DNA of 64,000 bases, from the NCBI GenBank assembly GCA_027452145.1, contig DAIDHB010000360.1:1-64000 (forward strand), read 5' to 3'. Numbering within the stretch: position 1 is the stretch's first letter; each line of letters begins with the position of its first letter. A program made the position numbers and the translations under genes. Below, piece after piece: positions 1 through 9,178 of the stretch. The stretch comes from Planctomycetales bacterium (GTDB lineage: Bacteria; Planctomycetota; Planctomycetia; Isosphaerales; Isosphaeraceae). The notes beneath the pieces are model-generated. The model saw nothing but the letters and a program-made list of their open reading frames with translations. It was not told the DNA's origin and did not search any database.

Positions 1-2
1 GG

Positions 3-476
3 GTCGGCCTGATGGGGGTGGTGGCCGACGCCGCGCTCGCGGCCGGCGGCCGGGTCATCGGCGTGATCCCCGAGGCGCTGGCGACCCGCGAGGTGGCGCA
101 CGACGGCCTGACCGAGCTGCACGTCGTCGCCGACATGCACCGTCGCAAGGCGATGATGGCCGGTCACAGCGACGCGTTCCTCACCCTGCCCGGCGGGATC
201 GGCACGTTCGAGGAGTTCTTCGATACCCTGAGCTGGGCCGCGCTGCGGCTGCACCACAAGCCGATGGGGCTGCTCAACACGGCCGGATACTTCGACCCGC
301 TGCTCGCGCTGCTCGATCACGCCCGGGCGGAGCGGCTCATGCGGCCCGAGTTCCTCGACCTGCTGGTCGTCTCGCGTGATCCCGAGGCGATCGTCGCCGA
401 CCTGGCCGCCCGCGCCCCGTCCGCCCGCCCGCGGCAGGCGATCGACGTCGACGAGGCAGAGGCCGGCATCGAATGA
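3..476 (+). CDS. LOG family protein (cytokinin riboside 5'-monophosphate phosphoribohydrolase-like), 5' end missing
   Basis: The reading frame is open from base 3 and already reads VGLMGVVADAAL, which in LOG proteins is the middle of the protein, so the gene starts before the window. The hallmark nucleotide-binding motif PGGIGTFEEFFDTLSW is present (around base 190-240), with the second conserved stretch KPMGLLN after it. LOG enzymes cut ribose 5-phosphate from nucleoside 5'-monophosphates in the cytoplasm; the exact substrate cannot be read from sequence. The C-terminus, with an acidic tail, is complete. It converges on the large histidine kinase gene across a short GC-rich inverted repeat. 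Confidence 0.9.
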   Translation, partial: VGLMGVVADAALAAGGRVIGVIPEALATREVAHDGLTELHVVADMHRRKAMMAGHSDAFLTLPGGIGTFEEFFDTLSWAALRLHHKPMGLLNTAGYFDPLLALLDHARAERLMRPEFLDLLVVSRDPEAIVADLAARAPSARPRQAIDVDEAEAGIE

Positions 477-513
477 CGCCCGCCACGTCGCGGGGGCTCG
501 CCGGAGGCGGGCG
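477..513. terminator. GC-rich inverted repeat between convergent genes
   Basis: CGCCCGCC (477-484) and GGCGGGCG (506-513) form a perfect 8-bp stem between the convergent LOG and kinase genes. There is no T-run on either strand, so it is only a possible bidirectional terminator. Confidence 0.4.
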
Positions 514-515
514 GC

Positions 516-3500
516 TCACGACGGCGCCGGGGAGGACGGGGACAGCGACGCGAGCAGCTTCTCGAGCGTGGGGAACTCTATGGGTTTGAGCAGGTGCTGG
601 TCGAAGCCGACCTCCTGCGACCGGCGCCGGTCCTCGTCCTGGCCCCAGCCGGTGACGGCGACGATGACGATCGACCGGCCCCAGGGCTCGCCGCGGATGC
701 GGCGGCAGACGTCGTAGCCGCTCATCTTGGGCAGGCCGATGTCGAGGAGCATGAGGTCGGGGCGGAACGCCTCGGCCAGCTCGATCGCCTCGGGCCCGTC
801 GTGGGCCGTGCGGGTGTCGTGCCCGTGGAGCGAGAGCATCATACCGAGGCTGGCGGCGCCGTCGCGGTTGTCGTCGACGATCAGGACGCGGCGGCGTTCG
901 GCCCCGGGCCGGCCGGGGGACGGGATGCCGTTGGCCGCCGGCTCGCGCGCCGGCAGGGCCGGCAGGTGGACGGTGAACGTGCTGCCGCGGCCGATCCCCG
1001 GGCTCGACGCCTCGACGCGGCCGCCGTGCATCTCCACCAGGCCCTTGACCAGCGCCAGGCCGATCCCCAGTCCGCCCTGCGCGCGATCGAGGCCCTGCTC
1101 GACCTGCGAGAACATCGTGAACAGCCCCGGCAGCGACTCGGCCGGAATGCCGATGCCGTCATCGCTGACCGCGACGATCACCTCGTCGCCCCGCCGATGG
1201 GCCGTCAGCTCGATCCGTCCGCCGGGGTCGGTGTACTTGGCGCTGTTGTTCAACAGGTTCCAGAACACCTGCGCCAGCCGGGTGAGGTCGGCGTCGAGGT
1301 CCACCGGCTCGTCCGGTAGCTTGACGGTCAGGGTATGGCCGCGCGAGTCGATCAGCGGCCGCGCGGTCTCGACGGCGTTCTCGATCACCGACGCCAGCGG
1401 AATGCGCGCCTTCCGCAGCTCCAGCCGGTTGCGGGTGATCCGGCTGATGTCGAGCAGGTCGTCGATCAGGCGGACCATCTGGCCGAGCTGGCGCTCCATC
1501 ATCTCGAGGGCCAGCCGGCGGTCGTCGGCGTCGCCGGTGAGGCGCAGGACCTGGAGCCCGGTGCGGATCGGGGCCAGGGGGTTGCGCAGCTCGTGTGCCA
1601 GCGTGGCCAGGAACTCGTCCTTGCGCCGGTCCTGGTCGCGCAACTGCCGGACCAGCCGGATGCGCTCGCAGGCCACGGTGACGTAGTGGCTGACCGTACG
1701 CAGGAAATCGAGGTCCTCGGCGTTGAACTCGTCGCGGCCTCGGCTAGCGAAGGAGAGCGTGCCATAGAGCCGGCCTTCGACCAGAAGCGGGCTGCACGCA
1801 TACGAGCGGACGCCGAAGCCCCGGACCAGTTGCACCATCGGGTCGTCGGACCGCTGGATGTGGGTGGCGACGATCGGCCGGCGGGTCTGGGCGACCGTGC
1901 CGCAGATCGCCTGACCGAATTCCAGGCGGGAGATCGCCCGGGCCTGGTCCTCGGTGATGCCGGCACACGAGGCGAGGTGCAGCGCGTCGCCGGCGTCGTC
2001 GACCAGGAAGTTGAAGTAGGTGTCGAGCGACAGCTCGGGCGCGATGCGGGCGAACAGGTCGCGGAGCATCGCGTCGGGGTCCTCGGTGGTGAGCATCACG
2101 GTGGCCGCCTCCCAGAGCAGCCGGAGCCGCTCGGACTGGCGGTGCAGGGCCTCCTCGACGTGCTTGCGGGCCGTGACGTCCTCGGCGACGTACGAGCAGC
2201 GCGACCGGCTGCCGGGCAGCGACTCGATGCAGTACACGATCGCCGAGACCCAGCGGCGGCCGTCGGGCAGGTCGTGCGGGTAGTCGAAGCGGACGGGTTG
2301 CCCGGTGTGCTCGCTCTCGCGGTAGCGGCGGATCCATTCGAGGCGATAGGACAGCGGCACGCCCAGCTCGCTGGCGCTCCGGCCCGCCAGCAACTCCGGG
2401 TCCACGCCGAAGAACCGGCCGGTCGCGGCGTTGTCGGTCAGGTGGCGGATGTCGTCGTCGCCGACCTCGACCACCCCCATCATGACCGGCGAGGTGTCGT
2501 AGAAGCTTCGGAGCGTCGCGGTCGCCTCGCGCAGGGCGAGCTCGGCGCGCTTGCGATCGCCGATGTCCAGCGCGAAGAACGGCCCGCGGCTCGGGTCGTG
2601 CGGCAGCCGGGCGCCTCCCACGACGACCGGCATGCGGCTGCCGTCGGGGCGGAGATATTCCTTCTCATACGGGGTGCAAGAGCCCAGCGCGGCCATGTCG
2701 GCGATTGCCTTGCGGTCGCCGGCCCAGTACTCGGGCGGAGTGAAATCGGTGTACTTGACGGCGCCCGAGGCGACCTCATCGCGAGTGCGGCCGATCATCG
2801 CCAGCAGGGTGTCGTTGGCGTCGGTGATCGTGCCGTCGGAGCGCCAGAAGCCGATGCCGACCATGTTCGACTCGACCACGGCGCGAAAGCGGGCCTCGCT
2901 GTCGCGCAGCGCCTCGGCCGCCCGATGCCGCTCGTTGGCGTCGCGAAAATAGACTGCCAACCCCTCGGGCGATGGGTACGCGTGCACGTCGTACCAGCGA
3001 TCGTGCGGCGCGTAGTAGGTCTCGAAGTTGACGGTGACGTTCTCGTCCATCGCGCGGCGGTAGTAGACCTCGAAGTCCGTCCCGATCGCCGCGGTGTACT
3101 CCTCCCAGAGGTGCTTGCCGACCAGGTCGTCGCGGCTGCGGCCGAGCAGGTGCTCGGCCTGGCGATTGACGTAGGTGAAGCGCCAGTCGCGGCCGATCGC
3201 GAAGAAGGCGTCGGTGATGCTCTCGAGGATCGAGCGGATCCGCTGGTCGCTACGGTGCCGCGCGTCCTCCGCCTGGCGGCGCATCCGGGCGATCTCGAGG
3301 TGCGAGCCGACCCGTGCCAGCAGCTCGCGAGCGCTGAAGGGCTTCACCAGGTAGTCGTCGGCGCCGGCGCCCAGGCCCTCGACTTGCGCCTCCTCGCCGG
3401 CGCGGGCCGAGAGCAGCAGCACCGGCACGGTCGCGGTCGCCGGGTCGGCCCGCAGGGCACGGAGCAGGCCGAAGCCGTCGAGCCCCGGCATCATGACGTC

Positions 3501-5621
3501 GGAGAGGATCAGGTCGGGCGGGTTCGCCCGGACCGCGGCGAGGGCCTCCAGCCCGTCGGGCACGGCGGTGACCGCATAACGATCGGCGAGCAGGCGGGCG
3601 ATGTACTCGCGCATGTCGGCGTTGTCGTCGGCCAGCACAATGCGCGGCCGATCGTCGCCGACGTCGGCCGATGCCGATGCCGACGCCGGCGCCGGCGCCG
3701 AGGCCGATGCCGATGCCGGCGCCGAGGCCGCCTCAGCGGGATCGACCGCGACGGCCGCCGGCTCGGCCTCCGCCCCGCTCCCGCCCCCGGCCGTCGGCAG
3801 CCATCGCAGCGCCTCCTCGACGTAGCTCGCCGCGTTCGGGGCGGTCGCGGGCGGCGTTTCCCCGGCGACGATCCGCGAGGCGGAGAGGTGGCCGCGGCCC
3901 AGGGGCAGCGACACGACGAACTCGCTGCCGCGACCCGGCTCGCTCCGCGCGTGGACCTCGCCGCCGTGCAGGTGGACCAGCTCCTTCACCAGCGCCAGGC
4001 CGATACCCGTGCCCTCCTGGGTGCGGCCGCGCGAGCCCTCGATCCGGTGGAACCGCTCGAAGAGCAGCGGCACGTGTTCGGGCGCGATGCCGACCCCGGT
4101 GTCGCGGACCGAGAGCACCGCGTGCGGGCCCTCGGCGCGGAGAGTCACGTCGATCCCGCCCTCGAGCGTGTACTTGAACGCGTTGGAGACCAGGTTCAGG
4201 ACGATCTTCTCCCACATGTCGCGGTCGACATGGACCGGCTCCGGCAGGGGGGGGCAGTCGACCCGGAGCGCCAGCCCGGCCCGCTCGCAGGCGGAGCGGA
4301 AGTTGCTGGCGAGGTCGGCCGTCAGCCGGGCGAGGTCGACCGGCTCATAAGTGGCCCGGACCCGCCCGGCCTCGATCCGCGAAAAGTCGAGCAGCGAGTT
4401 GACGAGCTTCTGCATCCGCAGGGCATTGCGATGGGCGACCTCCAGCCGCTGGCGGTGTCGGGCCGCGACGCCGTCGGCGTCGCCGAGCACGTCCTCGATC
4501 GGACCGAGCATCAGGGTCAGCGGGGTGCGGAACTCGTGGCTGGCGTTCGAGAAGAAGGTGGTCTTGGCCCGGTCGAGCTCGGCCAGGGCCTCGGCGCGCT
4601 TGCGCTCTTCCTCGTAGGCACGGGCGCTGGTGATCGCGGTACCGACGTGGCCGGCGAGCATCTCCAGGAACCCGCGGTAGTCGTCGTCGAACGCCCGCCG
4701 CGGGCTGATGCCGGCGATCAGGAAGCCGGCCGGCCCGGCCTGGCCCGAGTGCCGCACGGGCAGCACCAGGGCCGAGTCCGGCGGCTCGGGCCAGACGCCG
4801 CCGTCGATCGCCTCGATCCGATCGGCCAGGCCACGGACCAGCACGCCCTGGCCGGTCCGGCGGGCCTCATCCAGCGGCCAGGGCGGCGCCGGCGCCCCCG
4901 CGCCACCCGGCGGGATGACCTCCGGGCGCAGCGGGCTATCCTCCGGCAGGCCGTACGCTTCCGCGAGCCGCGCGCCCCGGCCGTTTTCCTCCGCCAGGTA
5001 CAGCAGGGCGAACGGCAGGTCATACCGATTGCCGTCCATCACCTCGACGGCCATCGCGCACGCAACGCCGGCCGACCGGGCCTCGGCAGTCCGCTCGGCC
5101 AGCTCGCGCAGCGTCCGCATCCGCCGCTGCGAGAGCACCCGCTGCGTCTCCTCCGACACGGCGCAGAAGACCCCGGCGATGCCGGTGCCGTCGTCGTCGG
5201 GGATCGGGCTGTACGAGAAGGTGAAGTAGGTTTCCTCGGTGTAGCCGTTGCGCTCCATTACCAGCAGGCATTCCTCCTGCCAGCACGACTGCCCCTCCTC
5301 CAGCACCGCGTCGACCAGCGGGCGGATCGTGCTCCAGATGTCGTACCAGATCTCGGGCGCGGGCCGGCCCAGCGCCCAGGGATGCCGGCGCCCCAGCATC
5401 GGGATATAGGCATCGTTATGCAGGTCGATCATCTGGGGGCCCCACCAGATGAACATGGGATAGCGCGAGCCGAGCATGATCCGCGCCGCGACCTTCAGGC
5501 TCTGCGGCCAGCCCTCGGCCGGGCCCAGCGGGGTCGCCGACCAGTCGTGGGCCCGGATCAGCCGGCCCATCTCGCCGCCGGCCAGGGCCCCCAGGACGTC
5601 CGCCTGCCGCTCCGCTACCAT
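516..5621 (-). CDS. Hybrid sensor histidine kinase with two kinase cores and two receiver domains
   Basis: About 1,701 residues. Order from the N-terminus: PAS-like sensor (SRYPMFIWWGPQ region), GAF-like segment, HisKA with H-box ASHEFRTP (near 4,540), HATPase, first receiver (near 3,640-3,300; phospho-acceptor in DVMMPGLDG), three PAS-like domains, GAF, second HisKA with AHELRNP (near 1,590), second HATPase, C-terminal receiver (DIGLPKMSG, near 740). No transmembrane segment is obvious, so it is probably a cytoplasmic sensor feeding a phosphorelay. An Ala/Ser-rich linker coded by a GCC-GAT/GAC-type DNA repeat (about 3,660-3,730) lies before the first receiver. The start at 5,621 is preferred because GGGAG lies 5 nt upstream; in-frame ATG at 5,750 or a codon at 5,957 would lengthen it. 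The ligand is unknown. Confidence 0.88.
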   Translation of the reverse strand: MVAERQADVLGALAGGEMGRLIRAHDWSATPLGPAEGWPQSLKVAARIMLGSRYPMFIWWGPQMIDLHNDAYIPMLGRRHPWALGRPAPEIWYDIWSTIRPLVDAVLEEGQSCWQEECLLVMERNGYTEETYFTFSYSPIPDDDGTGIAGVFCAVSEETQRVLSQRRMRTLRELAERTAEARSAGVACAMAVEVMDGNRYDLPFALLYLAEENGRGARLAEAYGLPEDSPLRPEVIPPGGAGAPAPPWPLDEARRTGQGVLVRGLADRIEAIDGGVWPEPPDSALVLPVRHSGQAGPAGFLIAGISPRRAFDDDYRGFLEMLAGHVGTAITSARAYEEERKRAEALAELDRAKTTFFSNASHEFRTPLTLMLGPIEDVLGDADGVAARHRQRLEVAHRNALRMQKLVNSLLDFSRIEAGRVRATYEPVDLARLTADLASNFRSACERAGLALRVDCPPLPEPVHVDRDMWEKIVLNLVSNAFKYTLEGGIDVTLRAEGPHAVLSVRDTGVGIAPEHVPLLFERFHRIEGSRGRTQEGTGIGLALVKELVHLHGGEVHARSEPGRGSEFVVSLPLGRGHLSASRIVAGETPPATAPNAASYVEEALRWLPTAGGGSGAEAEPAAVAVDPAEAASAPASASASAPAPASASASADVGDDRPRIVLADDNADMREYIARLLADRYAVTAVPDGLEALAAVRANPPDLILSDVMMPGLDGFGLLRALRADPATATVPVLLLSARAGEEAQVEGLGAGADDYLVKPFSARELLARVGSHLEIARMRRQAEDARHRSDQRIRSILESITDAFFAIGRDWRFTYVNRQAEHLLGRSRDDLVGKHLWEEYTAAIGTDFEVYYRRAMDENVTVNFETYYAPHDRWYDVHAYPSPEGLAVYFRDANERHRAAEALRDSEARFRAVVESNMVGIGFWRSDGTITDANDTLLAMIGRTRDEVASGAVKYTDFTPPEYWAGDRKAIADMAALGSCTPYEKEYLRPDGSRMPVVVGGARLPHDPSRGPFFALDIGDRKRAELALREATATLRSFYDTSPVMMGVVEVGDDDIRHLTDNAATGRFFGVDPELLAGRSASELGVPLSYRLEWIRRYRESEHTGQPVRFDYPHDLPDGRRWVSAIVYCIESLPGSRSRCSYVAEDVTARKHVEEALHRQSERLRLLWEAATVMLTTEDPDAMLRDLFARIAPELSLDTYFNFLVDDAGDALHLASCAGITEDQARAISRLEFGQAICGTVAQTRRPIVATHIQRSDDPMVQLVRGFGVRSYACSPLLVEGRLYGTLSFASRGRDEFNAEDLDFLRTVSHYVTVACERIRLVRQLRDQDRRKDEFLATLAHELRNPLAPIRTGLQVLRLTGDADDRRLALEMMERQLGQMVRLIDDLLDISRITRNRLELRKARIPLASVIENAVETARPLIDSRGHTLTVKLPDEPVDLDADLTRLAQVFWNLLNNSAKYTDPGGRIELTAHRRGDEVIVAVSDDGIGIPAESLPGLFTMFSQVEQGLDRAQGGLGIGLALVKGLVEMHGGRVEASSPGIGRGSTFTVHLPALPAREPAANGIPSPGRPGAERRRVLIVDDNRDGAASLGMMLSLHGHDTRTAHDGPEAIELAEAFRPDLMLLDIGLPKMSGYDVCRRIRGEPWGRSIVIVAVTGWGQDEDRRRSQEVGFDQHLLKPIEFPTLEKLLASLSPSSPAPS

Positions 5622-6009
5622 ACGGGCTCCCCGCTCGCCGACGCTCGAAATCGATCCGTCCTCGGGTCCGAGCCAGGGCCGCTCGCCGATCCCCGTCCAG
5701 TCCACCCCATCACCCAGGCAGGGCGACGATCGGGGCAGCTCGTCCGTCATTGTAGACAGCCCGGCGATTGCCCGGGAAATCGCCGGCGAACCGGTCCTGC
5801 CTCGCCATCTCGCGACGACCAGAAAATGCGATCGTGGATTTGGGACGCACCTCATTTTGCCGACCGCGATGCCCGGGGTCAAATCCGTCCGGCCTGCGCT
5901 GCGGCGACTTTCCGCCGCAGGGTCTTGCAGTCGCCCCGCCACCGTCGGTAGGCTCAATGGCTCCGTGGATCTATCCTAACAGGATGTCGACACCGAGGTT
6001 GCGAAACGG
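5622..6009. other. Divergent intergenic region
   Basis: This 388-bp gap between the divergent kinase (minus) and HhH gene (plus) must hold promoters for both. I see no clear consensus promoter or repeat. Part of it would become coding if the kinase starts at 5,750 or 5,957. Confidence 0.4.
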
Positions 6010-6657
6010 ATGTCCAGATCCGGCACTGCGATCGAGCCCGCGATCCCGGCGGAGCGGCCTGGCCCGTCTCGCGGTCCGATGCCGCCGTGGACGTGGACCG
6101 AGGGGGCGCGGGTCCTGCTCGCATCGGTCGCGATCGCGTCGGCCGTGATGCTGGCCGTGTCGGCCCGCGACCCGGGCCGCCACCGCGTCCACGATCGCGT
6201 ACGGCCGACGGTGTCGGCTCCGGCTCCGGCTCCGGCCGAGCGGGTCGCCGGCGGGCTGGTGCTCGACGCCAACACGGCCACGGCCGAGGCTCTCGAGACG
6301 CTGCCGCATGTCGGCCCGACGCTGGCCCGCCGGATCGTCGAGGCCCGCGCCGACGGGCCGTTCCGGTCGCCGAAAGACTTGCAGACGCGGGTGCGAGGGA
6401 TCGGGCCGGTGACTCTGGCTCGGATCACCCCATACTTGAGGATCGATGAACGGACCGCCGACAAGGTCCAATACCTGGCCGACGCCGGCGCCGGCGCCGG
6501 CGTCGACGGGCCGCGGCCGGCCATCGGCGCGAAGGGCCGCAAGCCCCCGCGCTCGAGGGCGCGGCGGGCCGGCGATCCGCCGGTCCGGCTGGTCGCCAAG
6601 GTGCCGAAGGCCGAGGAGCGGCCCGCGAACTTCCCATCTGTTGTTGACCCGAACTGA
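6010..6657 (+). CDS. ComEA-like helix-hairpin-helix protein, membrane-anchored
   Basis: 215 residues. One hydrophobic segment (about residues 36-52, ARVLLASVAIASAVMLAV) follows a short proline-rich N-terminus. A double helix-hairpin-helix core follows (about 80-140): LDANTATAEALETLPHVGPTLARR and a second hairpin RVRGIGPVTLARI. This is the DNA-binding fold of ComEA and similar periplasmic DNA receptors. The C-terminus is basic, Ala/Gly/Arg-rich and probably disordered. No other competence gene lies beside it, so a role in DNA uptake is inference; sequence-independent DNA binding is the safer statement. Confidence 0.75.
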   Translation: MSRSGTAIEPAIPAERPGPSRGPMPPWTWTEGARVLLASVAIASAVMLAVSARDPGRHRVHDRVRPTVSAPAPAPAERVAGGLVLDANTATAEALETLPHVGPTLARRIVEARADGPFRSPKDLQTRVRGIGPVTLARITPYLRIDERTADKVQYLADAGAGAGVDGPRPAIGAKGRKPPRSRARRAGDPPVRLVAKVPKAEERPANFPSVVDPN

Positions 6658-6770
6658 CCGACCTGTTTGACTCGACTCGACCGCCTCGACCCGTCGGCCC
6701 TCTCGAATCTCTGTCGGAACGGAGAAGCGGGTCGACTCATGGACATCCCGGCACGCGGTGAAGTGCAGCC

Positions 6771-7871
6771 ATGTTGTTCACGACGAATCCAGGGACCGGA
6801 GTCGGCGGCGCGGATGCCGCCCCGGCCTTACCCCCGTTCGACCCGCCCGCGTGGCTGCGGAGCGGGCATGTCCAGACCATCGCGGGCCGATACTGGCCGC
6901 TCCAGCGGTCGAGCCTCGCCGCCGCCGCCCGGCCGCATGAGATCGTCCTGCCCGACGGCGACCGGCTGATGGTGCTCGAGTCGACGCCGCCCGGCTGGCA
7001 GGGGACGCGGCCGACGGCCATGCTGGTCCACGGCCTGGCCGGCTGCGCCGAGGCGCCCTATGTCGTCCGCATGGCGGCCCGGCTACTCGAGCTGGGCATC
7101 CGGGTCATGCGGGTGAACCTCCGCGGGTCCGGGCGCGGCTTCGGGCTGGCGCGGGGGATCTACCACGCCGGCCGGAGCGACGACCTGCACGAGGTCGTCG
7201 CCTGGCTCAGACGCCGCGAGCCCGATTCGCCGGTCGCCGCGGTCGGTTTCTCGCTCGGCGCCAACCTCGTCCTGAAGCTCGCGGTCGAGTGCGGCGGCGG
7301 ACGCGGACCCCTGACCGACGTGCGGATCGACTGCGTGCTCGCCGCCAATCCGCCGATCGACCTGGCCGCCTGCGCGCGTCGGATGCAACAGCCGGAGAAC
7401 CGGCTCTACGACTGGAACTTCGTCCGCTGGCTCCGCGGGATGGTCGTGCGGCTGCACGACCGCTTCCCCGACCTCGGGCCGCCGGGGCTCGAAGGGGTGA
7501 GGTCTCTTTATGCGTTCGACGACCGGTACACGGCGAGGCGCAACGGGTTCGCCTCGGCCGACGATTATTACGAGCGGTGCAGCCTGGTGTCGGCCCTGGG
7601 CGCCATCGACGTCCCCGGCCTGATCGTCCACGCGATCGACGACCCGTTCATCCCGCACGAGCCGTTCCTGCACGCCCGGCGCCCGGCGGGCCTGGCCCTC
7701 GAGCTGGTGCGCCACGGCGGGCACCTCGGCTACCTCAGCCGTCGTCCCTGGCAGGGCGACCGCCGCTGGCTGGAGGCGCGGCTCTCGGACTGGCTCCGGC
7801 GGCGCTGGGACCTCGCGCCGAACCTGGCGTCGGGCCGGCGGGCGGGGCGTCAGAGCGGCGTCACGAGCTGA
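6771..7871 (+). CDS. YheT-family alpha/beta hydrolase
   Basis: 366 residues. The N-terminal SGHVQTIAGRYWP and LVHGLAGC are typical of the YheT/ABHD1-3 group. The nucleophile elbow is GFSLGAN (Ser161), preceded by VNLRGSGRG; a late Asp (AIDDPF) and His (HGGHLGYL) complete a plausible triad. Cytoplasmic, no signal peptide. Relatives act on carboxylic or lipid esters, but the substrate is unknown. Its 3' end overlaps the end of the convergent DUF58 gene by 22 bp. Confidence 0.85.
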   Translation: MLFTTNPGTGVGGADAAPALPPFDPPAWLRSGHVQTIAGRYWPLQRSSLAAAARPHEIVLPDGDRLMVLESTPPGWQGTRPTAMLVHGLAGCAEAPYVVRMAARLLELGIRVMRVNLRGSGRGFGLARGIYHAGRSDDLHEVVAWLRRREPDSPVAAVGFSLGANLVLKLAVECGGGRGPLTDVRIDCVLAANPPIDLAACARRMQQPENRLYDWNFVRWLRGMVVRLHDRFPDLGPPGLEGVRSLYAFDDRYTARRNGFASADDYYERCSLVSALGAIDVPGLIVHAIDDPFIPHEPFLHARRPAGLALELVRHGGHLGYLSRRPWQGDRRWLEARLSDWLRRRWDLAPNLASGRRAGRQSGVTS

Positions 7872-9178
7872 AGCTCGCAGAAGCGGTACAGCTCCTGCTC
7901 GTCCGAGAGCGCGCGCACCGGGATGCCCTCGGCGATCAGCGGGCCGGCCGAGTCGATCCGCTCGACCTCGTCGAACGCCAGCAGCACCGCGCTGACGGCG
8001 AATCCCTGGCGTCGTAGCCGGCCGAGGGCCATCGCCATCTCGGGCGTGACGCTCGCCAGCACGGCGACCACCGTCGCATCGCGGGGGAGCCGGTGCTCGG
8101 CCTCGATCAGCAGCCGGTCGAAGGTGAGCCCGTCGCTCAGCTCGACCCGCGCCAGTGTCTCCCGGATCCGCGCGAATGCCTCGGGGCCGCGCGCGTGCGG
8201 AACGATCAGCGGGCGCAGCCGGTCGTCGTCCTCGCGCATCGCGGCGAGCCGCTGCACGGCCGCGCGACCGGCCCGCGGGTCGGCCCGGCGGCCGGCCAGC
8301 TCGTCGCGGCGGCGGATCCGGTCGGCCGCGTCGCGGCCGTTGGTGACCAGGCCCACCGGCTGGCCCATCAGCGCCACGGCATTCGCCAGCGCGACCGCCG
8401 CGGTCACGGCCAGCTCGGATCGACCCGGCTCGTTCTTGGTCGCGTAGCTGTCGCGGTGGAAGTCCAGCACGATCGAGGCGCCGGCGATCGTCGAGGCGTC
8501 GTAAATCTTGCTGTGCAAAACGCCCGTGCGCGCCGTCGCCGTCCAGTGGATGCGACTGAGCGAGTCGCCCGGCTGGTACAGCCGGACGCCCGAGATCCGC
8601 GTCGGGTCCTCGAACAGCCGGTGCGTCAGCCGGATCTCGCCGATCGGCCGCCGCGAGGCGATGTCATAGCCGGGCAGGGGGATCACCTTGGGATACACGA
8701 GGATGTACACCGGATCGGTGACGATCCGGAACCGCCGGTGCAGCCCGAACAGGTCGCCCGTCTCGAGCACCATCGGCCCGACCTGGTAATACCCGCGCAT
8801 GGCGAAATGAAGCTGGTAGTTCAGCGTCTTCCGCCCCAGGGGCTTGAGCATCAAGACGGCCATCCGGTGGCCCTTGACCTCGATCCGCGGCGGCCGCGAG
8901 ACGATTGCTCCTTTCGGCAGCATGTCCTCGACCAGCGCCCAGGCCACGGGCAGGCTGCCGCGGTTCCGCACGGTGATCACGAAGGCGATGGACTCGCCGA
9001 CGTTCGCCTCGACCCGATTGCACTCGCGCGTGACCTCCAGGTTGGTGATCCAGGCGCGCGACAAAAACCGGCTGATGAGCATCAGCCCCAGCACGGCGAG
9101 CATCGCGCAGGCGAGCAGGCCGAGGTCGAAGAGGACCGCGACGACGAGGATGCCGACGATCGCGACGAACCAGCGCAT
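7850..9178 (-). CDS. DUF58 domain protein
   Basis: 442 residues. Two N-terminal hydrophobic helices (MRWFVAIVGILVVAVLFDLG and a second) are followed by an immunoglobulin-like beta region and the DUF58 signature RIHWTATARTGVLHSKIYD with a vWA-like fold beyond it. The start at 9,178 gives a TGATG overlap with the upstream MoxR stop, the usual coupling for this pair; the open frame further upstream is antisense noise. DUF58 proteins are membrane partners of MoxR ATPases, implicated in stress response or periplasmic assembly. The transglutaminase/TgpA gene often found as the third member is absent here. Confidence 0.85.
   Translation of the reverse strand: MRWFVAIVGILVVAVLFDLGLLACAMLAVLGLMLISRFLSRAWITNLEVTRECNRVEANVGESIAFVITVRNRGSLPVAWALVEDMLPKGAIVSRPPRIEVKGHRMAVLMLKPLGRKTLNYQLHFAMRGYYQVGPMVLETGDLFGLHRRFRIVTDPVYILVYPKVIPLPGYDIASRRPIGEIRLTHRLFEDPTRISGVRLYQPGDSLSRIHWTATARTGVLHSKIYDASTIAGASIVLDFHRDSYATKNEPGRSELAVTAAVALANAVALMGQPVGLVTNGRDAADRIRRRDELAGRRADPRAGRAAVQRLAAMREDDDRLRPLIVPHARGPEAFARIRETLARVELSDGLTFDRLLIEAEHRLPRDATVVAVLASVTPEMAMALGRLRRQGFAVSAVLLAFDEVERIDSAGPLIAEGIPVRALSDEQELYRFCELQLVTPL

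Noticed and set aside
3660..3730. Short tandem repeat as a regulatory element
   Set aside because: It is inside the kinase coding sequence and encodes an Ala/Ser linker, so coding repetition explains it.
1335..5951. A 1,538-codon open frame antisense to the hybrid histidine kinase
   Set aside because: It mirrors the kinase codons, is Arg/Ala/Gly-rich low-complexity, has no motif, and the opposite frame has full kinase domains.
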